From Camellia lanceoleosa (taxonomy: Eukaryota > Streptophyta > Magnoliopsida > Ericales > Theaceae), in NCBI GenBank assembly GCA_025200525.1, contig CM045761.1, positions 36,774,190 through 36,838,189 of the forward strand: a stretch of DNA of 64,000 nucleotides. Direction: 5' to 3'. A program made the position numbers and the translations under genes. Under the pieces are notes generated by a model. That model was not told the DNA's origin, searched no databases, and saw only the letters and a list, made by a program, of their open reading frames with translations. Below are positions 45,201 through 55,138 of the stretch, one piece after another (positions within the stretch are counted from its first letter, which is position 1; every line of letters starts with the position of its first letter).

Positions 45201-46060
45201 CCGATTGGATAGGTCATTGGTGGAACATAGGCTCCCTATGAAGCCTAATTTCAAGCCATACAAGCGAAACCAAGAAGGATGAGTCGTAAGTAATTGAGAA
45301 GGTCAAGGAAGAAATTCTTAGACTACTTAAAATGAGACTTTATTAGAATGACGGTGTGTTGAATGGTTATCTAATATTGTGCTGTAGTTAAGAAAAATGG
45401 CAAAATGAGGGTATGCATCGATTTCATAAATTTAAATCTAGCAACTCCTAAAGGCAGTACCCTATGCCTATAGTGGATCTGCTGGTGAAGCGATTCGGCG
45501 GGGCATCAAGTTTTATCGATGATGGATGGCCACTCTGGTTATAACCCAATATGCATTGCAGAGGAAGACATCCACAAGACAGCATTCAGATGTCCTGGGA
45601 ATATTGGCACCTTCGAATGGGTTAAAATGCCATTTGGTCTGAAGAATGCTGGGGTTACATATCAGAGGGCTATGAACACTATCTTTCATGACCTTATTAG
45701 AGGGTATCTAGAATGTTATATTGATGACATTGTAGTGAAATCCTAGTCCATGGAGAAGCATTTGCTTCATTTAGAAGCAGCTTTCGAAAGAATGAGGAAG
45801 TTCAAGTTGAAACTCAACCCTCTTAAATGTGCTTTTGGTGTGTCATCTGGAAATTTCTTGGGTTATGTAGTGCACAAGAAAGGAATACAGATTGATCAGA
45901 ATAAAGCCAAAGCCATCATCGAAGCTAGGCCTCCATCAAGTAAGAAAGAGTTACAAAGGTTCCTTGGGCAGGTTAACTTTCTTCGAAGGTTTATTTCTAA
46001 CACTGCAGGGAAAACTAAAGTATTTTCTTCCTTGTTAAAATTTGAAAGATGAAGAGGAAT
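45201..46060 (+). pseudogene. Tat reverse transcriptase
   Basis: After decayed N-terminal pieces (KKNGKMRVCIDF near 45392-45430), the frame 45519-45746 has MDGHSGYNPI, MPFGLKNAGVTYQ and the catalytic YIDDIVVKS. This last motif is characteristic of Tat/Athila RTs. A TAG at 45744 is followed in frame by 45750-46052 with KLNPLKCAFGVSSGNFLG and RFLGQVNFLRRFI, the thumb and connection. The enzyme is nearly complete in pieces but has stops. Confidence 0.9.
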
Positions 46061-46545
46061 TTGTGTGGACAATGAGTATCAAATTGCTTTCGAAGGTATC
46101 AAAGCCTACTTGGCCAACCCTCCGATCTTGATGCCACCAAAAGGAATAAGCCCTTGAAGTTGTACATAGGCTGTGAGAAGATTCATTGGGAGCTTTCTTA
46201 GCCCAAGACAATGATGAAGGCAAAGAGCAAGCTATTTATTACCTTAGTAGGTTTTAAATCCTTGTGAATGTAAATATTCAAATTGTTGAAAAGTTGTGTC
46301 TTGCTTTGTATTTTCTTTGCAATGAAATTAAGATATTATTTTTACCTACAACCTGTCTTGGTAATTGCAACCACGGATTTGGTTAAATACATGTTATCTA
46401 GACCTATGTTGAGGGAAGAATTGGCAAGTGGATATTAGCCTTATCAGAATTTCATTTAGAATATGTCCCTCAAAGAGCAGTAAAAGGGCAAGTATTAGCC
46501 AATTTTACGGCGAATCATCCGTCTCAAACAGAAAGCCAAGAGGTA
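46061..46545 (+). pseudogene. Gypsy-type RNase H (degraded)
   Basis: Fragments such as EGIKAYLANPPILM-like text and IYYLSRF (about 46080-46257) in shifting frames mark the ordinary Ty3 RNase H, which is more decayed than its neighbours. The end reads LEYVPQRAVKGQVLANF (46458-46507). Tat elements often have a weakened first RNase H because the second one takes over. Confidence 0.65.
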
Positions 46546-47163
46546 ATGGAACTCGGTATGGCTAGTGTTGAACCATGGCAAATGTGGTTCGATGGATCGA
46601 AGGCCAACGGATTAATTGGAATTGGTATTGTGATTAAGTCTCCACAAGGGGTAGAAACCACACATGGTTTCAGAGTGGATGAAGCTAGCTGTTCCAATAA
46701 CCAAGCTGAATATGAAGCCTTAATAGTAGGACTAGAAATCCTTATTGGATTACAAGTACATGCAGTTGACATATTTGGGGACTCTCAATTGGTGGTTAAC
46801 CAAGTGAAAGGGATTTTCAAGTGTCAAAGCATAAGCATCCTACCATATTATGTTGTTGCATTACATCTGCTTTCTCAGTTTCAAATAGCAAATGTAACCT
46901 ATGTTCCAAGATTCTTGAACAATAGAGCTAATGATGTGGCTCAAAAAGCTTCAAATTTCAAGAGAATGGATAATATCCAAAGGGATATAAGCCAAACAAC
47001 ATATCAGAGATCAATACAACCTTTGAGTAAAAGGAATGTGATCTTGGAAGTCAATCATAATGACTTACAAGAACAGGATTGGAGGCATCCAATAATGAAG
47101 ATTTGGTCGGTCCATCTTCGAAGGCCAGCAGAAAAGTCAAATTGCAGTCTATGCAATACATGA
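46546..47163 (+). pseudogene. Archaeal-type RNase H (second RNase H)
   Basis: A 205-residue frame has catalytic residues in WFDGSKANGLIGIGI (Asp), NNQAEYEALIVGL (Glu) and IFGDSQLVVNQV (Asp). NNRANDVAQKAS carries the last Asp. This second RNase H of archaeal type, lying between the first RNase H and integrase, is diagnostic of the Tat lineage. The domain is complete and open, although the polyprotein frame is interrupted on both sides. Confidence 0.9.
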
Positions 47164-48341
47164 TATATGGTAATGCTCTCTACAAAAGGGGGGGAGATGG
47201 CTTATTATTGGAATGTTTAGGCCCAAAAGAAGCATTAACAGCCATGGCTGAGATTCATGAAGGCATTTGTGGTGCTCATCAGCCTGGTATAAAGATGAGA
47301 TAGTTGCTTCGAAGGCATTCTTACTATTGGCCAACTATTCTTAAAGATTGCATAGAATATGCAAAGGGCTGCCAGGCATGCCAAAAACATGGCACAATAA
47401 GACATGTGCCCATAACTGACCTACATGCAGTAGTGAAGCCTTGGCCATTCAGAGGATGGGCCATGGATATGATGGGTAAAATACACCCACCTTCTTCGAA
47501 GCATCATTGTTTCATTCTAGTGGCCACTGACTATTTCACTAAATGGGTCGAAGCCAAACCATATAAGGCTGTAGACCAGACAGAAGTCATTGGGTTCATT
47601 AAAGATCTGATCCATAGATTTGGCATTCCACAAACTATAACAGTTGATAATGGAACTGTGTTCGATGGGAAAATGGTAAAGTCCTTTGTAGCAGAATTTG
47701 GGATTAGTCTTATTAATTCTACTCCTTATTATGCACAAGCCAATGGTCAAGCTGAATCATCCAATAAGTCCTTGAAAAAAGGAATACAAAAGGTGGTGGA
47801 AGATAATCCTAGGGATTGGCATAACCTATTGTTGGATGTTTTATGGGCTTACAGAACTTCCCCAAGGTCGAGCACAGGAGTCACCCCTTATGCCTTAGTA
47901 TACGGGCATGATGCAGTGTTACCTGTGGAAATTAATGTTAAGTCTCTGAGGGTAAGATGTCAAGATCAATTAGAACCTGAGCAATATCATCAAAGCATGT
48001 GTTTGGAATTAGAAGGCATAGATGAAGCCAGAATTTTGGCGTTAAATAGCATTCTTTTTCAAAAGAAAAAAGCAGCCAAGAATTATAACAAGAGAGTCAA
48101 GCATATTGGCTTTGATGAAGGTGACTTGGTATGGAAAACAATACTCCCAATAGGGATTAAAAGCCATAAGTTTGGCAAATGGTCACCTAACTGGGAAGGA
48201 CCATATCAAGTTCATAGAGTTTTGCCTTTTGGAGCATACCATTTAAGAAATTTGAATGGCTATGTGCATCCCAAAAAGATTAATGGCAGATATTTGAAGC
48301 CTTATTTTCCAACCATTTGGGAAACACAAGGAATAAGATAA
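47079..48341 (+). pseudogene. Tat integrase
   Basis: The zinc-binding region starts in the frame 47079-47303 (IHEGICGAHQPGIKMR). It continues after a TAG at 47301 with RRHSYYWPTILKDC and CQACQKHG. The core has Asp in WAMDMMGKI, Asp in ITVDNGTVF and Glu in GQAESSNKS. The C-terminal part reads YNKRVKHIGFDEGDLVWKT and WSPNWEGPYQVHRV. The domain is full-length, ending at a TAA at 48339. One stop separates the first zinc ligands. Confidence 0.93.
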
Positions 48342-48393
48342 ACATTGAATACAAAAACATAAGACTACTCAAAGGATAGACAAAATTAGTTCT

Positions 48394-49515
48394 TTATAAA
48401 GAATTAAATACATTATGCCACAGATTGGCCCAGAAATCATTACAATGTCTTAATTGTTTTTGTACAACAGATTTCCTATTACTAAGTGATGGGAACAGTT
48501 TAATAGCTGCAGCCATGTCCTCTTTTCGTTCAGCCAGTTCTTGGTTAGTGATCTGCAATTTGGTGTCAGTTCGAACTAAGGCCCGGTTTACTGCAGCTAA
48601 TTCCTCCTCAAGTTGAGCCATCTTCTCTAACAGCTGGATTCGAAACTGGGAAACAGAGGAATGTTGTTCCTTGAGTTCTAATACATCGATATGCACTTGA
48701 GAAACAAAACTCTGGTCCCTAGCTAGTTTCTCATCCGCAGCCTTAGCAGCATGACAAATGTTGAGATAGAAATCGATGGTGGCTGCTGCTTGAGATAGAT
48801 GACTTGAAACATTTATGCCAGACTGCTCAGCAACGCTATAACACTGAAGGAACCCATTTCTGATAATAGGCCTTTGCAGAGCCTCAAAGGGAATCCTTGA
48901 AAAAGAAATTAGCAGTTCTAGACATGTGTCTATGTCTATCGAAGGTACAGAAGGTTTGCTGCTGAAGGAAGAACTCTCAAAAATCTCTAGCAAGGAGTCA
49001 GCCAAGACTAATGGTTCAGCTTCAGCATTGAATGATGGAGAGGTAGAAGGTATGTCAAAGAAACTAGCCAGCCTGGCTTCAAAGATGTCTACCTCATCCA
49101 TAGACATGAAGGGTGCAGAGAGTGTGGTGGTGAAAGGCCCAAAGGATTGCATGGGGATAGGAGAAGTGAAAGGAGTGTCTTTGGCAGCCTCTATAGTCTT
49201 GGCCACCAGCGAATCAAGAGAAGAGGGGCTGGAAGTAGGCATAGATGATGAACCATGAATTGAAGAACTACCAGCACCCTCTGTGGAAGAATTAACTGCT
49301 ATCAGAGATGGAGTGGCAATTGGAATTTCCGTGAAGGAAGGAAGAAGGGCAAGGCTCGAAGAAGAAATAGACTGAGGCAGATCAAAAGTCAAAAAATGAA
49401 GATATGGCTCTAAGCCAAGGAAAAGAGAAGCAGGGATGCTTGGATTCAAAGAAGGTATATCGAATATAGGCTTAGAGAGTGGAAGCATGATTTGAATGGT
49501 TTTCACACATTGCAT
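48394..49515 (-). pseudogene. C-terminal frame of the PMD gene, coiled coil (373 aa)
   Basis: The open frame has a hydrophobic/Ser-rich first half (SSSSLALLPSFTEIP). A predicted coiled coil follows (LEKMAQLEEELAAVNRALV, near 48625-48570) and the end is LRHCNDFWANLWHNVFN. Coiled-coil tails follow the PMD in several plant PMD proteins, so it is treated as the 3' part of the same gene. An upstream splice acceptor that restores frame with 49564-49938 was not identified, so a separate gene remains possible. Confidence 0.5.
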
Positions 49516-50245
49516 TTGGTCAATTTCAACTGAAATCGAAGGAGGCCTTGCTGGAAAGATGAATCAATGGTATTCTTTGCAAGAAAAAGAAATACAAAGG
49601 ATTTGTCGAATTGATGTAAAAGTTGACAAAGGAAAAAGCGAAAGTGTGAAAGAAATTACTTGTTTGAAGCAGCTTGATGTGAGAGTGGCGAGGGAATAAT
49701 GTCGCGGCATTTGTTGCTTTCGCCATTTCCTTTGCAATGCATCACGGCAGCTTCTTCTCTTAAAATTTGTTCTCTTTGCCTCTTCTTCCCTCTCGAAGAC
49801 AATTATTGCCTTGGAATGTTCATGCCCATCCGCCTTGGTAGCTGCCTCATGAATGCGAGCTTCAAACAAGGCGGTAGTTAAAGCGATCATTTTCTTCTTT
49901 CCTATTGCTTGGGCAAGTGTCTCGAATCGAATCCTCATCGAGTCGAAGGAGAGGCATCAAAGTCAAGGAGAGCGGTGATCTTTTCTTTTTTTCTTTGAAT
50001 CGGCATTGTCTGCTCCTCAATTGTCTTCTCAACTCCTTCAGCCTGAGATTCAGATTCCCCAAAAGGAAGTTCTTTTTCTGTTTCTTTAACAGCCGTCTCC
50101 TCGTGAACCAAATCAGTCACTTTTTTCCTCTTTATCAAGGGTAATTCATGCTCTTGGTCTTCTGTTTCTTCTTTTTTTTCTTCTTGCACCTTAATTGTTT
50201 TCTTCTCGGGCTCAAGCAGTCTCCTCTTCTTTTGCTGCTGATTAC

Positions 50246-50330
50246 CTTCACAAACAGAAAGAAAAACGAATTAAGAATAAGGTAACCAGCATTATAGAAA
50301 AGTCGAAGGATAGAAAACAAATATATGTAC
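50246..50330 (-). other. Candidate intron (85 nt) in the antisense gene
   Basis: The donor G|GTACAT at 50330 and acceptor TTTGTGAAG ending at 50246 enclose a T-rich 85-nt stretch. The exons join in phase: ...RVTRAVSKK, a split Gly codon, then NQQQKKRRLLEPEKK. AT-rich content and size fit a plant intron. Its presence on the minus strand means that the antisense RNA, not genomic retrotransposon RNA, would be spliced. Confidence 0.55.
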
Positions 50331-51875
50331 CTTTCTTCGAAACAGCTCGAGTGACTCTAAGAGGAGTTGAAGTAACAGGAACAGATTGAGTTGTAGGGGG
50401 CATAGTGGAAGAAGTGACAATTTCAGCGCCTTGGATTGGGACACATCCAACACTTTTAGTCGATCTTGAGGTGAAATGGCCAAGTAAACTTCCATATTAC
50501 TCACCCACCACTTTTGGTGTCTCTTCAAAAAAGTGCCTTGAGGGATGAAAGGGGTGTATTCAAAATTGGCTAAGTCATCTATAAATTTGACAGTTGCCTC
50601 TTCTAGCCTTGATTTTCGAACCTTTAAATCTCTCTTGGTCAGTGTTAGGTTGGTGTTACTGCAGAGTGGTATTGGAACTCCTTGTGTGAGACCAAATTGT
50701 CTAGCAAATTGAGCAGGACAGTAAGGCTCAGCTATGCATTTATAAGCTCTGGGGTTCGTGGTCCCAATAAACAGTTCCCTAGGGATCAGAAGGGAAGCCC
50801 ATATGTCTTTGTGAATAGGTGAGGCATAGAGCCTGTCACTTAGAAAGTGATTCAACCAAGTTGGACCTACACTGGCTTCGAAAGGACGGAAACGGTGATT
50901 AGGAAGGGCAGCTGGCAGTTGATGAAAGAAGGAGAAATAAAAGGCAAAAGTAGAGGAATAGAGTGAAGCATTGGCCAGTCTTATGCCATGGGTGAAAGAA
51001 TGTAGCTCATGAAATTTGAGACATTTGGATTGTAATTCAGTGAAATAGGCAAAAAGCCAAAGCTGAAGGATCCAGAATGGCCCCCCTTGATTGGAATCTA
51101 AAGGTTTCTCACAGAAGAGGGAACAAACTCTATAAACGTGGCCTAGAACGTATGGGGCTAAGGCTACTCTTTTCTGCAAAACAAAGGCTTTGGCAAGAGG
51201 AGCAAATTCAGGCATGATTCTTTGGGAAGAAGTACAAAATAGGAATTTGCAAAGCCAATATAATAAGAAGGAGAATAGTTCCCTATCAGTTACTGGACCC
51301 TCCATTTTGTTTTCAGTCTTAGCAAAATCACTATAAGATGAGTTAAGAGAAGGAAGGGAGAAAGGAATTGCTAAGTCAGGAAAATCTGGGGTAACGGGAG
51401 TGCCAATAGGGGATATCCCTAGAAGATGGCAAATGTCAAGAACGGTAGGGGCCATTATCCCACACCTAAATTGGAAGAAATTAAAGATGGGGTTCCAAAA
51501 GCATAAAGCAGCAGGAACTAAGAAAGGGTCTTCTGAGATAGTTACCCTGGATAATCGAAGAGCATCGAGAAGACAAAGCTCTTGAAGGTCTAATGTCTGG
51601 CGAGGACAACTGGTCGTACCATTCCTGCCATTCTGGTCTAATCGTGGGCCAGCATCGGTGGGGGCGATTGATTCTCCAGCTTTTCCAGTCAAGACTACTT
51701 TCGTAAAGGAGACGTTGATCCTCCAGACGAGGATATAGGGCAGGAAGTTTAGTAAGGGTCTCCTTGAATATTGGCCCGAGCACGTAGTCTTGCTGCTCGT
51801 GACGACGAGGGATAAAGATGCGCCCATCGATAGCACTTTTCTTCCCAGCTTTTTATTTCTCACATTCTGCATCAA
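50292..51875 (-). pseudogene. PMD core open frame (527 aa) of the antisense gene
   Basis: The long frame includes LLDALRLSRVTISEDPFLV, then GIMAPTVLDICHLLGISPIG (51459-51400) and GGPFWILQLWLFAYF (near 51091-51047). These are the landmarks of the plant mobile domain (aminotransferase-like, PF10536 type): the mT-TLLD--xLtGL block and the G-P-l-LQLW block. Its first 80 and last 50 residues are probably out of the true frame; the frame of 51783-51481 fits the N-terminal part better. It is an intact open frame of unusual length for such a decayed element. Confidence 0.72.
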
Positions 51876-52059
51876 TAAGCCTTTTCAAGACCACAGATGG
51901 GCTTAGACGCTCTATGGTTGGGACTTTTGATGAAGAAGAAGCCATTAATAGTATGCTTTTTGGAAAGTGAAGAAAGGAGCAGAGAAAAATGGAAGACTGA
52001 TAAGGGTTTGTATGTTAAGAGCAAATGATTTCAGAATGTAATACAAAGGGGCTTTTTAA

Positions 52060-52985
52060 AGGTTTTGTATCTGAAAAATATAGTGCGTAAATCGTTAAGT
52101 ACTAAAAGTACGAATACGAGGAGTCTCTCCCGATATTGATAGTTTTGGAGGGAAGAGCACATTTCGAATGTCAACGACAGCTGTGAAGTGAGATATTTGG
52201 CTTCGAAGCCAATTTTGGCTCCAAGAAATCAAATAAAAACGGCTTCGAAATACAGAATCCGGTTTCGAAGCATATTATATGTTTGAAGACGCTAAGATGC
52301 TGGAGTATTGGTCTACTTCAAAGGGTTTGAGGACCTGTTTAAGGAACATTATTGAAAGTAATGACCTTTAAAGGGTTTGATTGGCTATATTAACTATGAC
52401 CATATATTGGAAATAATTAACTTTGAAAAGTAAGGTTGTTAAAATTCGAAACACTAATTTGAGATAATATTAACCAAAATTGTCAATTTTTGCTCCATAA
52501 GTTGGAAAAAGACATGTTGGTTCCTTTTAGTGTTTCATTAAAGATAAGTGAGTCCAGATTCGAAGGATGAGGTTATTTAATTCAAGGCTCTGAATTGGCT
52601 TTTGAAGACAAAAGGAAATAGAGTCAAACAATGTCAAATACAAAAAGACTTTGCTTGTATTGAAGCCAAGACAATTACATTAAGTAATTTTATTTGGGTA
52701 CAAATTCAAGCTCATAAAAATAAGGAATAGAATAAATAACAAGATCATGGAATTTTGTCTAACAATGATCAATGAATATTTGTTCTTTCTTTATTATATT
52801 TTCTATCTCCTCTAATGTTGTCTGCATAAGTTGATGTGCTCTCACTTCGTAGTAGAGCTCTTCAGCCTTTGTTTCAAAAGCCTCTTCCCTCAATCTTTGT
52901 TCCGACTCATCTATAACTAAATCATCCCAATACGCAGAATCTTTATTTTTGAAGTCATCAAAGTTTTCGATGAAGTTTTCTGCTT
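52060..52985. other. Spacer between the two antisense genes
   Basis: This is AT-rich, non-coding sequence with several TTCGAAG words. On the minus strand TTTAAAAAG near 52060-52050 could be a TATA-like box for the PMD gene (ATG 51945), but this is weak. No + strand frame is supported. Confidence 0.45.
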
Positions 52986-52989
52986 CGTA

Positions 52990-54201
52990 CTAGGCATGAA
53001 TTCGAAGAGATGAAAGTTGATCCAAAGATTGAATGGTGACTTTGGAATTTCGATGCCAGTGGAGGAGTACTGGAAGTTGATCCAGGAACATGTGAAGTTC
53101 TGCTTGGGCAATAGGATTAAGGATATGGCCGCTAGTCAGAATATCACAAGCCCATCGAAAGTTCTTGAGAGGGATGTCATCCTCAAGAACATTGAAGGGT
53201 AAGTGAGAAAAAGCCGCAAGCAGAAGTTGGGCTTGTTTCCGTTCAGATGGAGTTGGGGATGATGGAGGTTTGTAAGGAGGAAAAATTTTGTCCATGGGAA
53301 GGGCAAGCCTTAATTTCTCTGTCCAGGGAAGAGTGGGAGGAGGAGAAGGAGTAGATGGTTCTGCTTCAGAAGATGGAGAAGGTGTGGATGCTTCTATTCT
53401 AGAAGGTGGAGAAGAAGGTGTGGATGCTTCTATTATAGAAGATGGAGAAGGTGAGGGTGCTTCAATTTCAGAAGATGGAGAGGAAGAAGTGGATGCTTCT
53501 GTTGTTGAAGATGGCACGGGAGTGGAAGGAACAAAGGCATTAATGTAGCCAAGCCAGTCAGAAGAGCAAATCTTCGCCTTCTTGGCTAAAAATGAAGGGC
53601 TGTATCCTTGTGATTCTTCCAGACGCTGGGTAGGGTGAATTATCCTTGTGGGCATAGAGGATGTGTACCAGGCCACAAGTAAATTCTCCTCTAAACTACG
53701 TCGAAGGTCAATGGACACATAAGGATAGACCACTGAGCTTCGAGTGTAAGAAGGAAAATCTAAAGGATCAGTGAACTCAACAAAATGGTGATTGATTTGT
53801 TCCCTCAACTCCCAGGACTCAGGTGTTGACCAGTTTGTCCATCCGGAAACTCCAGAAGATGAAGAAGTGGTAGCTTCATCCCAAGTAGAGGTTTGTGAAG
53901 AAGAACTTCCCAAGTCCATATTTGCAACTTGTTGAAGCAAAGGCTTGAGAATAGTTCGTTCAAAATACAAGGGGAGTTTAGAGAAAGAACTTCTTGTGTC
54001 TGTAAGTTTGTAAACCAAAGGATTAAGGGCAATGTGTTCGTAGTCCAAAGGTTGATAATCTGCAAAGGCTTCCATGACCTGAAGATAGAAGGGCGGATAA
54101 AGGCGGCCAATGAATGCGTGGAGATTCTCTCGAGGAGAAACAGCATTACTCAATGGCTCTTCGTATGCTTGATCAATAGAGTGAGAAGTTGATTGAGCCA
54201 T
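52990..54201 (-). CDS. Antisense gene of unknown function (403 aa)
   Basis: From ATG 54201 (AQSTSHSIDQAYEEPLSN) the minus-strand frame is uninterrupted for 403 residues to TAG at 52992-52990. An upstream in-frame ATG at 54240 would give 416. The first 200 residues look folded (FIGRLYPPFYLQVMEAFADY, YVSIDLRRSLEENLLVAWY). Residues about 225-300 are Ser/Pro/Glu repeats (SSTTEASTSSSPSSEIEAPS). The end is folded again (FRWACDILTSGHILNPIAQA). No known domain, signal peptide or membrane segment is seen. It is the only large frame of the element without a break, which suggests either recent constraint or chance. Confidence 0.6.
   Translation of the reverse strand: MAQSTSHSIDQAYEEPLSNAVSPRENLHAFIGRLYPPFYLQVMEAFADYQPLDYEHIALNPLVYKLTDTRSSFSKLPLYFERTILKPLLQQVANMDLGSSSSQTSTWDEATTSSSSGVSGWTNWSTPESWELREQINHHFVEFTDPLDFPSYTRSSVVYPYVSIDLRRSLEENLLVAWYTSSMPTRIIHPTQRLEESQGYSPSFLAKKAKICSSDWLGYINAFVPSTPVPSSTTEASTSSSPSSEIEAPSPSPSSIIEASTPSSPPSRIEASTPSPSSEAEPSTPSPPPTLPWTEKLRLALPMDKIFPPYKPPSSPTPSERKQAQLLLAAFSHLPFNVLEDDIPLKNFRWACDILTSGHILNPIAQAELHMFLDQLPVLLHWHRNSKVTIQSLDQLSSLRIHA
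53340..53530. repeat. Short tandem repeat, about 45-48 bp unit
   Basis: GAAGATGGAGAAGGTGTGGA and variants recur four to five times. They encode the Ser/Pro/Glu repeat of the antisense protein and keep its frame open. Confidence 0.8.
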
Positions 54202-54369
54202 AGTCCGTTCGAATGCTAAAAGTATTGGAATGTTCAACAAAATTGAGAGTTAATGCAAATGATCACCAAACAGGCGACGGTTGTGTTTCCTGAAGATGGA
54301 TTCTATGCATGTTCCAAAAGCGCGGGAAAAAACTTTTAATCCACTAATATCTCCAAGTGTTGGGTATAT

Positions 54370-55138
54370 TGTTGGCTACATATTTTGTAAAAGCCAATTA
54401 CAATTCAACACGTGGCAGTATAAGGGTATTATGGGAAGATGATGTTAATCTTTGATCCCAATCGTACACGTGACAATAAATATTGGTTCTCAAAAGATCT
54501 GAGTAGCACTAGATCAGCAGTGAGATACGAGGTGACGTGGCTTTAACGGTTACCTGTATTCAAATTCAAATATAGGAGGGAAGTTCAATTGCAAGTGATG
54601 GCGTAGTGGAACTATTTCTAAGGCAGCATGATCAGCGATCATGGAGGAGCAGTTCGACGGTTCGAAGTACAGTTCGAGGGTCATCCTTTACAAGTATAAA
54701 TAGCAAGGAAGTCCCCAGAAAAGACCCCCAAACTCAGATCATACAAACCAGTCTTTACTTCATATTTTCCTTTCAAGTTTTACCTTTCCTGTACTTTAAA
54801 TACCTGCACTTTAAATATCCGCACTGCACTTCAATTCATAGGAGTAGTTTCAAATAGATTCAAGTAGGCTGTTGCTGTAAACCTCCTCGAGGCTGAGTTT
54901 GGACTATTGTAAGTGTTCATTTTAATGAAATATTTTGATTGTTCTTTATATTAATTGTTATTCCTCTTAAATTCTCCTAAGTCAAGCTATCAGTAAAAGT
55001 CCTCTTCATTGAGGCTGAAAGAACTAAAACACAGTCGCCTGATAATTGATTGGCAATTATAATTTCAGGGATGATTGATCCTTCTTTGATGCACTTCGCA
55101 TTTACAAATATACCCTTCAAACAGCCAAAAAGCCAACA
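54370..55138 (+). repeat. 3' LTR (769 bp)
   Basis: It starts TGTTGGCTACATATTTTG and ends AAAAAGCCAACA, followed by the TSD copy GTAGT. A classical polypurine tract is not evident immediately upstream (CCAAGTGTTGGGTATAT); a weak GGGAAAAAAC is about 45 bp away. Confidence 0.92.

Larger units (their letters stand above)
48394..51945 (-). pseudogene. Antisense gene: plant mobile domain (PMD) protein with coiled-coil tail
   Basis: Reading on the minus strand from ATG 51945 (ASSSSKVPTIERLSPS), there are three parts: a PMD-like domain (51600-50450), a Lys/Glu-rich linker (50245-49935) and a Ser-rich, coiled-coil tail (49515-48394). It lies wholly between integrase and the other antisense gene, opposite to gag-pol. 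It is damaged: a TAA at 51855-51853, a frame change near 51600-51640, another near 50450, and unresolved frame changes at 49937 and 49564. At least one intron (50330-50246) is likely. PMD proteins in antisense frames of Tat elements are known; their role is unclear. Confidence 0.7.
39837..55138 (+). mobile_element. Tat-type Ty3/gypsy LTR retrotransposon, 15.3 kb, with antisense genes
   Basis: A complete element has both LTRs (39837-40599, 54370-55138) and a perfect 5-bp duplication GTAGT (39832-39836, 55139-55143). Copy A keeps the empty site at 19979-19983. The + strand holds gag, protease, RT, RNase H, archaeal-type RNase H and integrase. The region between integrase and the 3' LTR (about 6 kb) is coded on the minus strand. 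The extra archaeal RNase H and antisense frames are typical of Tat lineages (Tat/Ogre/Retand). Gag and pol have stops and frameshifts, so this copy is defective, although LTR divergence looks moderate. Confidence 0.93.

Noticed and set aside
53288..53548. A + strand acidic, Gly/Glu/Asp-rich frame
   Set aside because: It is the reverse of the Ser/Pro repeat in the 403-aa antisense protein; its repeat structure is a consequence of that.
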